NCBI GenBank assembly: GCA_033763335.1
Contig: JANRKU010000165.1
Span: 1-45,351, forward strand
From: GCA-2794515 sp033763335
Lineage (GTDB): Bacteria; Chloroflexota; Anaerolineae; Aggregatilineales; Phototrophicaceae
DNA length: 45,351 bases
Direction of reading: 5' to 3'
Each line of letters begins with the position of its first letter. Position 1 is the first letter of the stretch. The notes below the pieces were generated by a model. That model was not told the origin of the DNA. It saw only the letters and a program-made list of their open reading frames with translations, and did no database searches. The translations under genes were made by a program, and so were the position numbers. Positions 15,955 through 25,100 of this stretch are shown in pieces.

Positions 15955-18489
15955 ATGATTAACTTATATGAACTTCTCAATGCGTCTAACGGTCAACTCT
16001 TTGGAGAACCAACCGCCCAATTATTTGAATCATTTGCCACCGATTATGAAACGGCGACAGTGAATCAATTGTTTGTGGCGCTCGGTACTTCACAAGAATA
16101 TATTGCCCAAACCATCCAAAATGGTGTCTCTGGGGTGATATGCGCCCGCCCGCCTGAATGTGATACAACGGGCGTTACGGTCATCCTTGTTAAGGATGTT
16201 GAGCAGGCACTTCTGGCATGGTCACATGATATTTTGGGCAAATTTGGGACAAAAGTTATCGGGGTAACAGGGGTTGCAGGGAAATCTACAACCATTGAAG
16301 CCATTAGTCATGTTTTGAGTTTACGCCACACCGTATTACATGACCCACATCTCTCTGGAAAGCGCCTCAGCATCCCCCTTGCACTCGCTCACCTCAATGC
16401 CGAGCATAAATTTGCGGTACTCAAACTGGGGGCATCACAAACAGGTGAACTCGCTACCATTATTCAAGCCGTTCAACCAGAAGTGGGTGTCGTAACCCAT
16501 ATCGGCTCTATCCCGAATACTGAATTTGAAAGTCTGCAACAGCTTGCAGATGAAATGCGCTTATTGGTCAATTATCTCTCACCAAGTGGGTTAGCCGTCC
16601 TCAATTATGATGATGATCTCGTGCGAGGCATGGGAAGTCAAACCCGCGCCAGCACAAAAACGATTGGCATCACAGGATTTGGCGCAGATTTAATGGCATA
16701 CAATGTAAAATATGCCCTCCATGAAACCCGTTTTGAATTGCGCCATAGCGATGCCCGCTTCATTAACCAATCCATCCCCTTATTAGGCAAATTATCGGTC
16801 TATGGGGCATTATGCGCTATGATGATTGGCTTGCATTACGATATTCCCATTATTGAATCCCTCAATGCCCTCAGCAAAATTGCCCCCCTTCCGGGACGGA
16901 TGAATCCCCTAAAGGGCAAAAATGGCGCGTTGCTCATTGACGACACCTATAACGCCAACCCATTCTCTGCACTTAGCGCATTAGAGTGGCTTTCTGCTGT
17001 CAAATCGCAAGGCAAGCGCAGTTTCTTCATTTTTGGGGATATGGGCAGGCTTGGTGCAAATATCCGTACAGGGCATCGGCTCGTTGGGCAACGTGCCTCA
17101 CAAGTGGCAGATGTATTCATCGCACGCGGTCAAAATGCGGGTCTGGCGGCGCGTTCTGCCCTCGATAACAATATGGACACGCAAAATGTGATGGTCACAC
17201 ACGCCACCAACGATACCGTGAATATTGTGAATAGCTATGCACTCAATAAAGATGATATTATCCTCATCAAAGGGGATATTGGCGCACGCATGGAATTGGT
17301 CACATCGGCATTGCTCGATAATCCAGATGACCAAAATAAGCTCGTGCGTCAAAATCGGATTTTGCCCATTTTTACCTTCCATAACCCCACCCGCCTCAGT
17401 TGGGTAGAAATCAATTTTGATGCGTTGGCAGGCAATATCCGTGCCATCAAACGCGGATTATCCCCAGAAACAACCCTTATGGCAGTGGTCAAATCAGATG
17501 CCTATGGTCACGGGGCAATCAGTGTCGCAGAAACAGCCCTCGCCAATGGTGCGGGTTATTTGGGGGTATCATCGCTAGAGGAAGCCCTCATTTTACGGGA
17601 TGCAGGCATTGTCGCGCCCATCATCGCCCTCAATTACACGCCCTTCCATCTCGTCCATGAGGCAATTCAGCAAAATATCACCCTCGCCTTATTCGATTTG
17701 ACCGTGGCACGGACGTATGACCGCATTGCCCGTGAAAATAATGGCAAAGTGCGCGTGCATGTGAAAATTGATACAGGCATAGGCAGGCTTGGCGTATTGC
17801 CAGATGATGCCCTCACCCTGTTCCGCAATTTGTTATCGCTCAAAAATATTGAGGTTGAGGGGATTTATACGCATTTTTCGGTGGCAGATGAAAAATCTGA
17901 CCACACCGCCAATCAATTAACCATCTTCAAAAATTTATTGCGCGATATTCAGACACTCGGCTATAAATTCAAATATATCCACGCAGGCAATAGCGCAGGA
18001 ACACTCGCCCATCCTGATGGGCATTTCACGATGGCGCGTACAGGTGCCGCCATGTATGGTATCCACCCATCCCCCATTGTGAGCCTACCCACCGACTTTA
18101 ATCCTGTTATGTCGTGGAAAACCATCATTGCCCAAGTCAAAACATTGCCCCCCAATCATCCCATTGGTTATGGCAATACCTATACCACCCAAACCCACGA
18201 AACCATCGCGGTTATCCCTGTTGGCTATGCCGATGGATTCCGCCGTGCGCCTCATTCTTGGCGTGAGGTATTGGTACATGGACAACGGGCAAAGGTTATT
18301 GGGCGCGTCAGCATGGAAAAAAGTGTCATCAGCATTTCGCATATCCCCGATGTTTCGGTTGGGGACGAAGTTGTGTTATTAGGAAAACAGGGCAGTGACC
18401 ACATCACCGCCGAAGAAATTGCCTCGCAATTGGGGACTATCAGTTATGAAGTGGTGTGTAGCGTCTTGCCCAGAGTCCCAAGACGCTAA
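15955..18489 (+). CDS. Bifunctional MurF ligase / alanine racemase fusion
   Basis: The protein has 844 residues. Residues 1-465 form UDP-MurNAc-tripeptide:D-Ala-D-Ala ligase, with a GVTGVAGKST ATP loop near 102-111 and LPGRMNPL plus IDDTYNANP motifs. Residues 475-844 form alanine racemase: VVKSDAYGHG carries the PLP lysine (Lys513), the catalytic tyrosine lies in GYGNTY, and GYADGFRR and RVSMEKS follow. The fusion makes D-Ala and adds D-Ala-D-Ala to the peptidoglycan precursor in one chain; D-Ala-D-Ala ligase itself is elsewhere. Such fusions are known in Bacteroidota and some other phyla. The start matches MurF N termini, and there is no ribosome site because of the promoter position. Confidence 0.95.
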   Translation: MINLYELLNASNGQLFGEPTAQLFESFATDYETATVNQLFVALGTSQEYIAQTIQNGVSGVICARPPECDTTGVTVILVKDVEQALLAWSHDILGKFGTKVIGVTGVAGKSTTIEAISHVLSLRHTVLHDPHLSGKRLSIPLALAHLNAEHKFAVLKLGASQTGELATIIQAVQPEVGVVTHIGSIPNTEFESLQQLADEMRLLVNYLSPSGLAVLNYDDDLVRGMGSQTRASTKTIGITGFGADLMAYNVKYALHETRFELRHSDARFINQSIPLLGKLSVYGALCAMMIGLHYDIPIIESLNALSKIAPLPGRMNPLKGKNGALLIDDTYNANPFSALSALEWLSAVKSQGKRSFFIFGDMGRLGANIRTGHRLVGQRASQVADVFIARGQNAGLAARSALDNNMDTQNVMVTHATNDTVNIVNSYALNKDDIILIKGDIGARMELVTSALLDNPDDQNKLVRQNRILPIFTFHNPTRLSWVEINFDALAGNIRAIKRGLSPETTLMAVVKSDAYGHGAISVAETALANGAGYLGVSSLEEALILRDAGIVAPIIALNYTPFHLVHEAIQQNITLALFDLTVARTYDRIARENNGKVRVHVKIDTGIGRLGVLPDDALTLFRNLLSLKNIEVEGIYTHFSVADEKSDHTANQLTIFKNLLRDIQTLGYKFKYIHAGNSAGTLAHPDGHFTMARTGAAMYGIHPSPIVSLPTDFNPVMSWKTIIAQVKTLPPNHPIGYGNTYTTQTHETIAVIPVGYADGFRRAPHSWREVLVHGQRAKVIGRVSMEKSVISISHIPDVSVGDEVVLLGKQGSDHITAEEIASQLGTISYEVVCSVLPRVPRR

Positions 18490-18495
18490 ATTATC

Positions 18496-18530
18496 GTATG
18501 GGATAGCAACCCCTACAAGCTATCCCGTAC
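18496..18530. repeat. Convergent-gene hairpin with reversed TAGGGG motif
   Basis: A 12-bp stem (GTATGGGATAGC / GCTATCCCGTAC, one G-U pair) has an 11-base loop that contains CCCCTAC, the complement of GTAGGGG. It joins the tails of murF-alr and the APH gene. The APH TAG stop (18515-18513) lies inside that motif. Confidence 0.6.
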
Positions 18531-19271
18531 AATCCCCAATAACCGTGTTATTTCTTGTGACGATGTATGCTCAATCAGACGCGCACCCGCAATAATGGGA
18601 TACCAGCGCATGACCATCTCTCGGTCAAGTGGGCGATGACGCGCATATTCATCTAAATAGGCAGATTTGAATAATTCTAAAAATTCTGGTGGGGCTTCTG
18701 CCCCATCTATCAATAAAAGTGTACGCGCAATATCGGCATATCCAGACCCTAGTGTGGCATCCATCCAATCAATAATTGTCGCTTTTTCATCCGCCACCAA
18801 AACATTTTGTGGGTGAAAATCACCATGACACACCACACTATCATCGAGCATGGCATCCAGTTTTGTCAGCAAAATAGCCCGTTCAGACGCATTGAGATGG
18901 GTGGTATGTGTGATATGTCGGCGCAGGCGGTCACGCTGATTTGGCAATCCATCTAACGCAGGGTGTTGATGAATGGTGGCATGTAACCGCCCTAGCCATC
19001 GCGCCCCATCCTCAAACCGACTTAAATCGGCAAATATCCATTCAAATAGGGTTATACCCGTAATGCGCTCATAGATAATGCCCCGCCGTCCCTCATATTC
19101 AATCACATCATATACTTTGGGGACAGGCAATTGAGATGAAGCGATGATATGGCTAACACGCGCTTCATAATCTACATCTTCTGTTGGGAAATTGGGTCGC
19201 CATAATTTGCAAACCCGATTATCTGCCCATTCAAAAATCTCTGCGGTATTGCCATCCGCTATTTTTTTCAT
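18513..19271 (-). CDS. APH-family phosphotransferase
   Basis: This protein of about 252 residues belongs to the aminoglycoside/choline kinase-like fold. CHGDFHPQNVLV carries the catalytic Asp and Asn, and IIDWMDA carries the metal-binding Asp. The substrate could be a small alcohol, a sugar, or an antibiotic; context gives no clue and resistance should not be assumed. The ATG at 19271 has AGGGGG nine bases upstream, better than the in-frame codon at 19310, which would overlap the upstream gene. It sits 13 bases behind the SCO1-type gene, likely one operon. Confidence 0.85.
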   Translation of the reverse strand: MKKIADGNTAEIFEWADNRVCKLWRPNFPTEDVDYEARVSHIIASSQLPVPKVYDVIEYEGRRGIIYERITGITLFEWIFADLSRFEDGARWLGRLHATIHQHPALDGLPNQRDRLRRHITHTTHLNASERAILLTKLDAMLDDSVVCHGDFHPQNVLVADEKATIIDWMDATLGSGYADIARTLLLIDGAEAPPEFLELFKSAYLDEYARHRPLDREMVMRWYPIIAGARLIEHTSSQEITRLLGIVRDSL

Positions 19272-19284
19272 GACAAATATCCCC

Positions 19285-19959
19285 CTATTCATTGACCAAG
19301 ACACGTACAATATCGCGTGCCATCACACGGGCATCAGTGGTAAATGAATAAACACGAATCAGACGACCTTCCGCATCCACCAAAAAGCGGGAAGCTGTAT
19401 GGTCTACCATGTAATCATTTGGCGCACGCGGATTTTCGATACGGGCATAATATAAGCCATAATCGTCTTTAATGGGGTTTAACTCTGCATCTGTGCCACT
19501 TAACCCGATAAAAGCAGGGTCATACCGCACCAGATAATCACGCAATAAATCGGGGGTATCGCGTTCACCGTCTACACTAATGAGTAAAAACACCACATTA
19601 TCGGCACGCTCGGCTAAAAACCGCTTTACTTGCCTAAAATCGAGCATATTGGTGGGGCAAACATCTGGACAACGGGTATATCCAAAGGCGATTAGCACCA
19701 ATTTGCCCCGAAAATCGCTCAAACTCACTGTTTCGCCCGTACTAGCAGACATCGTAAAATCTTGGATGGTCTTAGGCGGGTCATATACACTCACCCCATC
19801 ACTATTTGCTGTGGGGGTATTATCTTCTGATGGTGTGGCGGTTTGTTGTTGTGTGGTGTTGGTAAATATAGCTAAAATAACCACGCCAACCACAGCCAAA
19901 AGCATTGGCAAGCCTACTGCTATTATCAATACATTATTATTTTTTTTATTCTCACTCAC
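19285..19959 (-). CDS. SCO1/SenC/PrrC-type copper chaperone, membrane-anchored
   Basis: This protein of about 224 residues has one N-terminal membrane segment (LIIAVGLPMLLAVVGVVILA) and a short Thr/Pro/Asn-rich linker. A thioredoxin-fold SCO domain follows, with GYTRCPDVCPT and a distal DHTA histidine, the Cys-Cys-His copper ligands. Such proteins load copper on the CuA centre of cytochrome c oxidase or act as thiol reductases outside the membrane. No oxidase gene is in the window. I start it at the GTG at 19959 because AAGGCGG lies five bases upstream; the in-frame TTG at 19989 falls on the predicted transcription start. Confidence 0.9.
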   Translation of the reverse strand: MSENKKNNNVLIIAVGLPMLLAVVGVVILAIFTNTTQQQTATPSEDNTPTANSDGVSVYDPPKTIQDFTMSASTGETVSLSDFRGKLVLIAFGYTRCPDVCPTNMLDFRQVKRFLAERADNVVFLLISVDGERDTPDLLRDYLVRYDPAFIGLSGTDAELNPIKDDYGLYYARIENPRAPNDYMVDHTASRFLVDAEGRLIRVYSFTTDARVMARDIVRVLVNE

Positions 19960-19974
19960 TTTATCCGCCTTTTG

Positions 19975-19983
19975 TGATACAAT
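19975..19983 (+). promoter_or_regulatory. Extended -10 promoter of queG
   Basis: TGATACAAT predicts a start near 19990, about 22 bases before the queG ATG. Confidence 0.5.
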
Positions 19984-19994
19984 GAACAATAGCC

Positions 19995-20003
19995 ATTATA
20001 ACA
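19995..20003 (-). promoter_or_regulatory. Extended -10 promoter of the SCO1-type gene
   Basis: On the minus strand the bases read TGTTATAAT, predicting a start near 19988. The element lies inside the 5' leader of the opposite gene queG, so the two divergent promoters overlap. Confidence 0.55.
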
Positions 20004-20011
20004 AGAGCATC

Positions 20012-21052
20012 ATGATGAACATAGTCCCTGAACAAGCCCTTAAACAAAAAGCGATTGAACTTGGATTCAATGTTATTGGCATTATCCCCGCCCAACCTGC
20101 CAACACCCTCAATGCGTATTTCAATTGGATAGAATCTGAAATGCACGGCACGATGGGCTATATGGCACGCCCAGATAGGCAAATTCGCAGAAAAGACCTC
20201 AATTATGTACTCAACGGAGCAAAATCCCTCATTTTAGTCGGTGTAGATTATCGCAGTATGATGTCGCCATCCATCCTAGCAGACCCCTCACGGGGGCGGA
20301 TTGCCAGTTATGCGTGGGGCTACGATTATCATGATTGGCTCACCCCACGCCTAGAAGCACTTGCCACATGGTTTTGTGACAAAACAAATATCCGCTATAA
20401 AGCCTATGTAGATACGGGCGCAATTTTAGAACGCGCCCATGCCCAAGAAGCAGGACTCGGATTTGTGGGCAAAAACACCATGCTCATTCATCCCAGACGG
20501 GGAAGTTATTTTTTTATTGGGGAAATTTTGACAGATTATGTGTTTGAGCAATACGATGAGCCACACAAACCAACCCTATGTGGCACATGCACCCGTTGCC
20601 TCAATGCCTGCCCCACCGACGCCTTCCCAGAACCCTATATATTAGATGCCCGCAAGTGCATTAGTTACCTCACTATTGAGCATAAAGGCGAGATAGACAT
20701 GGCATTACGCCCCAAAATGGGTAATTGGATTTATGGCTGTGATATCTGCCAAGAGGTATGCCCATGGAATCGGTTTGTCATCCCCACTATGCAACCCTAT
20801 TTTCTTCCGCAAGATATAAATCATGTCGCCCCGCCTTTAGCCGATGTGCTGATGTTGGATAAAGAGCGTTTTACGGCGATATTTGCCAAAACCCCTATTG
20901 AACGCATTGGCTATGAACGCCTCATTCGCAATGCGTGTATTGCGGCGGGCAATTGGGGCAATAGAGCCATTTTACCCGCCCTTCATTATGCCCATAAACA
21001 CGGTGATGACCTCATCCGTTCACATGCCGATTGGGCAATCGCACAAATTTAG
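20012..21052 (+). CDS. queG: Epoxyqueuosine reductase
   Basis: This protein of 346 residues has the cobalamin-binding N-terminal domain with VDTGAILERA, whose Asp134 matches the family's proposed proton donor, and GLGFVGKNTMLIHP. Two 4Fe-4S cluster motifs follow, CGTCTRCLNACP (near 190) and CDICQEVCP (near 244). A short helical C-terminal part contains NACIAAGNWGN. It performs the last step of queuosine synthesis in tRNA wobble positions, using B12, as does the mutase at 1419. Two adjacent ATGs (20012, 20015) are possible starts; the longer in-frame stretch upstream belongs to the opposite gene. Confidence 0.94.
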   Translation: MMNIVPEQALKQKAIELGFNVIGIIPAQPANTLNAYFNWIESEMHGTMGYMARPDRQIRRKDLNYVLNGAKSLILVGVDYRSMMSPSILADPSRGRIASYAWGYDYHDWLTPRLEALATWFCDKTNIRYKAYVDTGAILERAHAQEAGLGFVGKNTMLIHPRRGSYFFIGEILTDYVFEQYDEPHKPTLCGTCTRCLNACPTDAFPEPYILDARKCISYLTIEHKGEIDMALRPKMGNWIYGCDICQEVCPWNRFVIPTMQPYFLPQDINHVAPPLADVLMLDKERFTAIFAKTPIERIGYERLIRNACIAAGNWGNRAILPALHYAHKHGDDLIRSHADWAIAQI

Positions 21053-21056
21053 GACA

Positions 21057-21076
21057 GGGCGCAAAATAATGCACCC
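21057..21076. repeat. GGGCGCA palindrome behind queG
   Basis: GGGCGCA / TGCACCC arms (one mismatch) with a six-base AAATAA loop follow the queG TAG stop, which is followed by GACAGGG. It lies between convergent queG and the TPR gene. Confidence 0.5.
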
Positions 21077-21081
21077 ATTGG

Positions 21082-21681
21082 CTACGAATCGGCTAATTTT
21101 TGTGCTTTTTTCGCCTGTTTTTGTTCATCACGAATTTGCTTTTCCAAATCGCGCAATTTTTTGGCGATAGATGCCGCCCGCCGTGCTTCGCCAATCGCTT
21201 TATAGGATGCGGCAATATTGGCGAGGGTTATCGCTTGCCCTGCTTTATCATCTAATTCAACCGATAGGGGCAATGCTTCTTCAAAATAGGCGAGTGCTTT
21301 GCGTTTATCCCCGCCTTTTAGGGCATACATCCCGCCGATGTTGTTAAGTGTGGTGGCTTGCCCCGCTTTATCGCCCGTTTCTTTGCGAATTTGCAAGGCT
21401 TGTTCATAGAGCGCCAGCCCTTTTTCGCGGTCGCCCGTGTTCACATAGAGCTTACCCATATTGTTGAGTACCAACGATTCGCCCTCACGCTCACCCAATT
21501 CACGGTAAATGGTGATGGCTTGGTCATAATGCGTCAATGCCTCATCTTTATTTTCCATTTGGGCATAAGTGAAGGCAATATCAGCCAGCGCATGTGCTTG
21601 GAGTAATTTATCCCCACTCGTGACATGCTCTGCCAATGTATTTTGATAATCCTGTAGAACGTCTTGTAATTTTTTACTCAT
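21082..21681 (-). CDS. Tetratricopeptide repeat protein
   Basis: This 199-residue soluble protein consists of about four kinesin-light-chain-like TPR units (for example LVLNNMGKLYVNTGDREKGL and TTLNNIGGMYALKG). It ends with a lysine-rich coiled tail (RDEQKQAKKAQKL). TPRs bind other proteins; no partner is evident. The ATG overlaps the epimerase stop by four bases (ATGA), so it is translationally coupled to mce. Confidence 0.85.
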   Translation of the reverse strand: MSKKLQDVLQDYQNTLAEHVTSGDKLLQAHALADIAFTYAQMENKDEALTHYDQAITIYRELGEREGESLVLNNMGKLYVNTGDREKGLALYEQALQIRKETGDKAGQATTLNNIGGMYALKGGDKRKALAYFEEALPLSVELDDKAGQAITLANIAASYKAIGEARRAASIAKKLRDLEKQIRDEQKQAKKAQKLADS

Positions 21682-22091
21682 GATTGGTTTGCCAATTCGT
21701 ATAATTCCAATAAGACCCCGCCCGTGCTTTTGGGATGCACAAAGGCATATTTTGTCCCATTCGGGCGTGATTTTGGGGTGTCGTTAATCAGTTCAATCTG
21801 ATGGTCTTTCAATTGAGCGAGTACCGCCTCAATATCGCTCACCTCCATACACAAATGATGCAATCCAGCACCTTTTTTGGCTAAATATTTCGCCACACCA
21901 CTTTCTGGTGTGATGGGCGCAAGTAACTCTATTTCGCTCTCACCAGTGGGCAAAAAAGCGATTTGCACCGCTTCTTCTTCGTTGCGTTCAACATGCGCCA
22001 AAGGCAATCCCAACGCATCACGCCAAAAAGCGAGTGCCACATCAACATCTTCTACGACAATCGCAACATGATTAATTTTGAATGGGGTCAT
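21678..22091 (-). CDS. mce: Methylmalonyl-CoA epimerase
   Basis: This 137-residue VOC-fold protein starts with KINHVAIVVEDVD (His8). It then has Gln43 in AVQIAFL, GLHHLCMEV near residue 77 and LLELYE with Glu129, the four metal ligands of the epimerase. It converts S- to R-methylmalonyl-CoA, the substrate of the mutase at 1419-3101, though the two genes are 18 kb apart. A ribosome site (AGAGG) precedes the ATG. A glyoxalase-like role is possible but the motif order fits epimerase best. Confidence 0.88.
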   Translation of the reverse strand: MTPFKINHVAIVVEDVDVALAFWRDALGLPLAHVERNEEEAVQIAFLPTGESEIELLAPITPESGVAKYLAKKGAGLHHLCMEVSDIEAVLAQLKDHQIELINDTPKSRPNGTKYAFVHPKSTGGVLLELYELANQS

Positions 22092-22117
22092 CGTTTTCCT
22101 CTACCTGAGATAGATAA

Positions 22118-22137
22118 GGGCGCAAATTATTGCGCCC
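22118..22137. repeat. GGGCGCAA palindrome
   Basis: Eight-bp GGGCGCAA / TTGCGCCC arms with an ATTA loop lie 26 bases upstream of mce and downstream of the C11 peptidase gene. Confidence 0.6.
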
Positions 22138-22155
22138 TCACCAAAAAATAGCCAT

Positions 22156-22178
22156 AAAGACGGCATACTGCCATCTTT
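22156..22178 (-). terminator. Hairpin behind the C11 peptidase gene
   Basis: The arms AAAGA.GGCA / TGCC.TCTTT lie eight bases after the peptidase stop on the minus strand. A T-rich run (ATTTTTT) comes about 8 bases later, so it is a plausible but imperfect terminator. Confidence 0.45.
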
Positions 22179-22185
22179 CTATCAA

Positions 22186-25100
22186 TTAACTTTCGGGTGT
22201 AGATTCTGCTTGAGGCTCTGGTTCGGCAGGTGGCTCAATAAAAATCTGATACCCATCAATGACTGGTTCGATAAAATCAGTATAAACAGAATCGGTGTTA
22301 TCGTCCTCAATCACCTCTGCCCAAAGTGCATAAGTAGTGCCATAAACAGTCGTGGCATAGGCACGCCCTATATAAGCAACCCCTTCGCGCACCACACGAT
22401 AAATCGTCGCATCCCATGTATGGTAACGACCATTGTATGTGCGGTTTTGGATGACTTGCAGGCTATCTGAGCCTACCAACGCCTGCCCTGTGACGATATT
22501 GCTCAAGACATTCACGCCATTTTCTACTTCAGTGGCGAGATAATAACGAGCCATCGCCAAAAATGCGCTTTCTGGCTCATCAGTGGGTATATAGCGTGTC
22601 CATACACCATAAGTAGGTGCAACATTTTCATCTGTCACTTCTTCTGTGAGAGACTTTTGCCAGGATATCGGGAGATAATAAGATTCTTCACCGGTCAATG
22701 AATTATCTATCCAAAGCGGGACTTTTGAATTGTTGTAACCTAATGAATCAAAGAAACTAGCATATTCAAGTAAGGTCGGATAAAAATCCTCAAAATTGCC
22801 CTTGCCATCTACCGATTCACTGGCTAAGACAATGCCAAAATATTCACCCGGAGCATATTCTTGCAAGACCACAAAAGCCCGCCCAGAACGGGATTCATCA
22901 CCTATTTGGCGCGTATAATCAAACTGCAACCCATCACGCCCACTCACCGTTACAGGGGTCAATTCACTAACAACGGTAAATACATTCAATTGAGAGGCTG
23001 TTAGTACGGCTTCTGCAAGGTCTGTGGTGGGAAAACTGAACAGTAATGCCACAACATTGCCATTTTCTGGGTCACTTGTCTGGAAAACACCAATGTCGCC
23101 ATAATCTGGATTAACCGCAAATGATGGGTTAAAAGATAAAGGTGTCCATGTTTGCGGACGGGGGATGCTAACACCCACATCTGGGCGTGTATCGGCACGC
23201 AAATCGGCAGGTAATTCGCTATTGACCACAGTGACTTGCTCTTTCACAAATCCCGTTGTCCCACCAAATGCTGTAATTAATATGCCTGCATTATAATTGC
23301 CATCAGGAGCAGGTCTATCTTCCCAACTCAACCCACCTTCTGGCCAAACATATTCATTGCCCTCAACCGCGCTCACGCGACCATCTTCGGTCACAAGGTA
23401 TTTATAGGTTTGGAAAATCGCCCCAACCGGAATCTCAATAACCGCGAGGGCGCTATTTCCATCCGATTTGTTGATGACACGTTGAGTTGTACCACCAATA
23501 ATGCCATCATAACTCATGGTGACAGTCACTTCATTCCAATTTTGACTATCGGGCAACCGATAACGCCCGTCTAGTGCGGCAATATCTTCACCAATGTTCA
23601 GAAATTCAAAATGGCTATTGGTGCCATCAGTGACCAGTGGTAATGCCGCAGTCCAGTTATATAAATAAGTTGTTATCCCTTGATTCCACTCATTGATACG
23701 CACAAAATTGCCATTTTCATCAACAGTGGGGGTGAGCAAACGTTGATTAAACATACGTGTAATGGTGCCATCTTCTTGCAATTGGTCTACTGTAAATTCA
23801 CCATACGCGATATTGCGCCCAATGGCTTCGGCTTCAATCAAAAATGGGTTAAGAATACTCACAGCTTCGGTTGGATAGCGAGCAACCACGTTTAGTTTTG
23901 GTGCAATGGGTGAATGGAAGGGGGGATCGCCTGTCCATGGCTTGGGGGTAACGGCGGCAAAATAATTGCGGAGCATCCGACTCCACTCGCCTAATGGGGT
24001 CTGATAGAAATAGTCCTGAGAAAAATCCTTACTCTTTTCGGGGAAGAACACATTGTAGTAGTAAATGCGGTCTTTGACTTTTTCACCCGCATCAGCATAC
24101 ACCACAACATTTTTTAATTCTTCCAAAACCTTATTGGCGGCATCCACCAATTCGGTATCATCTGGAGCAGTGGCAATCACCCGTTGCATAAAACTGCCCA
24201 AGTCAATTTTGGTGTTGCTATTGGCAAAATTGGTATACACGTAGGCATTAGACCGGGCTTGACCAATCGTAAATGAGCGCACCTCTGGCTTGGCATTAAC
24301 AACGAGCGCAAAGGCTTCAACTGCCGCTTCCAAGTCTCCAAATCGGCGCAGATTTGTCACCACACTGGTCAAATATTCTGTCCCAGACCCTTCTCGGAGC
24401 AAAATATCTTGTTGAATATATTTATCAACCAAATCTTGCCCCACCACACTAAAATCTGGCGTGGCTTGATTTTCATTCATATAGGTCGTAAATAGTGCCA
24501 TATCATGGGCAGGGTCTACGACAATTTCAGGCGATGCCAACGCATAATTGAAATAATCTTTTGTGAGTGCAAAAAATTCGACACTGCTCATCAAACAAGC
24601 GTCATTAATCAGAAAGGCAAATTTATCGAAATCGGGATTCTGCACCTTTGCTTCTTCAATGGCTAATGAAAAGGCTTGGCGAAGTTCTGGCACAGTCATG
24701 ATGTCTTTATCCCATGTATCATCGGTGATGAGTCCTTGCCATCCAGCCCCATGACTACCCAATGACACAACATAATTCTCGGCGGGATAGTAACGCATCC
24801 CCCATACCAAAAATTGTGCAAGTGCCTCGCCATCACCTGTATTTATATCACCCAAATCGGTTATGGCTTCGGAACTCAATGTCGGTGGAAAGGCATCAGA
24901 AGTCACACCACCCTGCACCTCATATAACCGCGCCCCAACCCAATTATCATTGGATTCATCATATTCTGGGCTACGGTCTAAGAGGGCAATAATTCGGACA
25001 TCATCATTGCTTCCACCCGCTAATTCAAATTCATGAAAGTCATTGATAAGACCGGGTTCTAAGTTATTATCACCACCATAATAAGCTAAAATTGTCCATT

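Noticed and set aside
18513..19271. Antibiotic-resistance kinase
   Set aside because: The APH fold is shared by many metabolic kinases and nothing in the context points to resistance.
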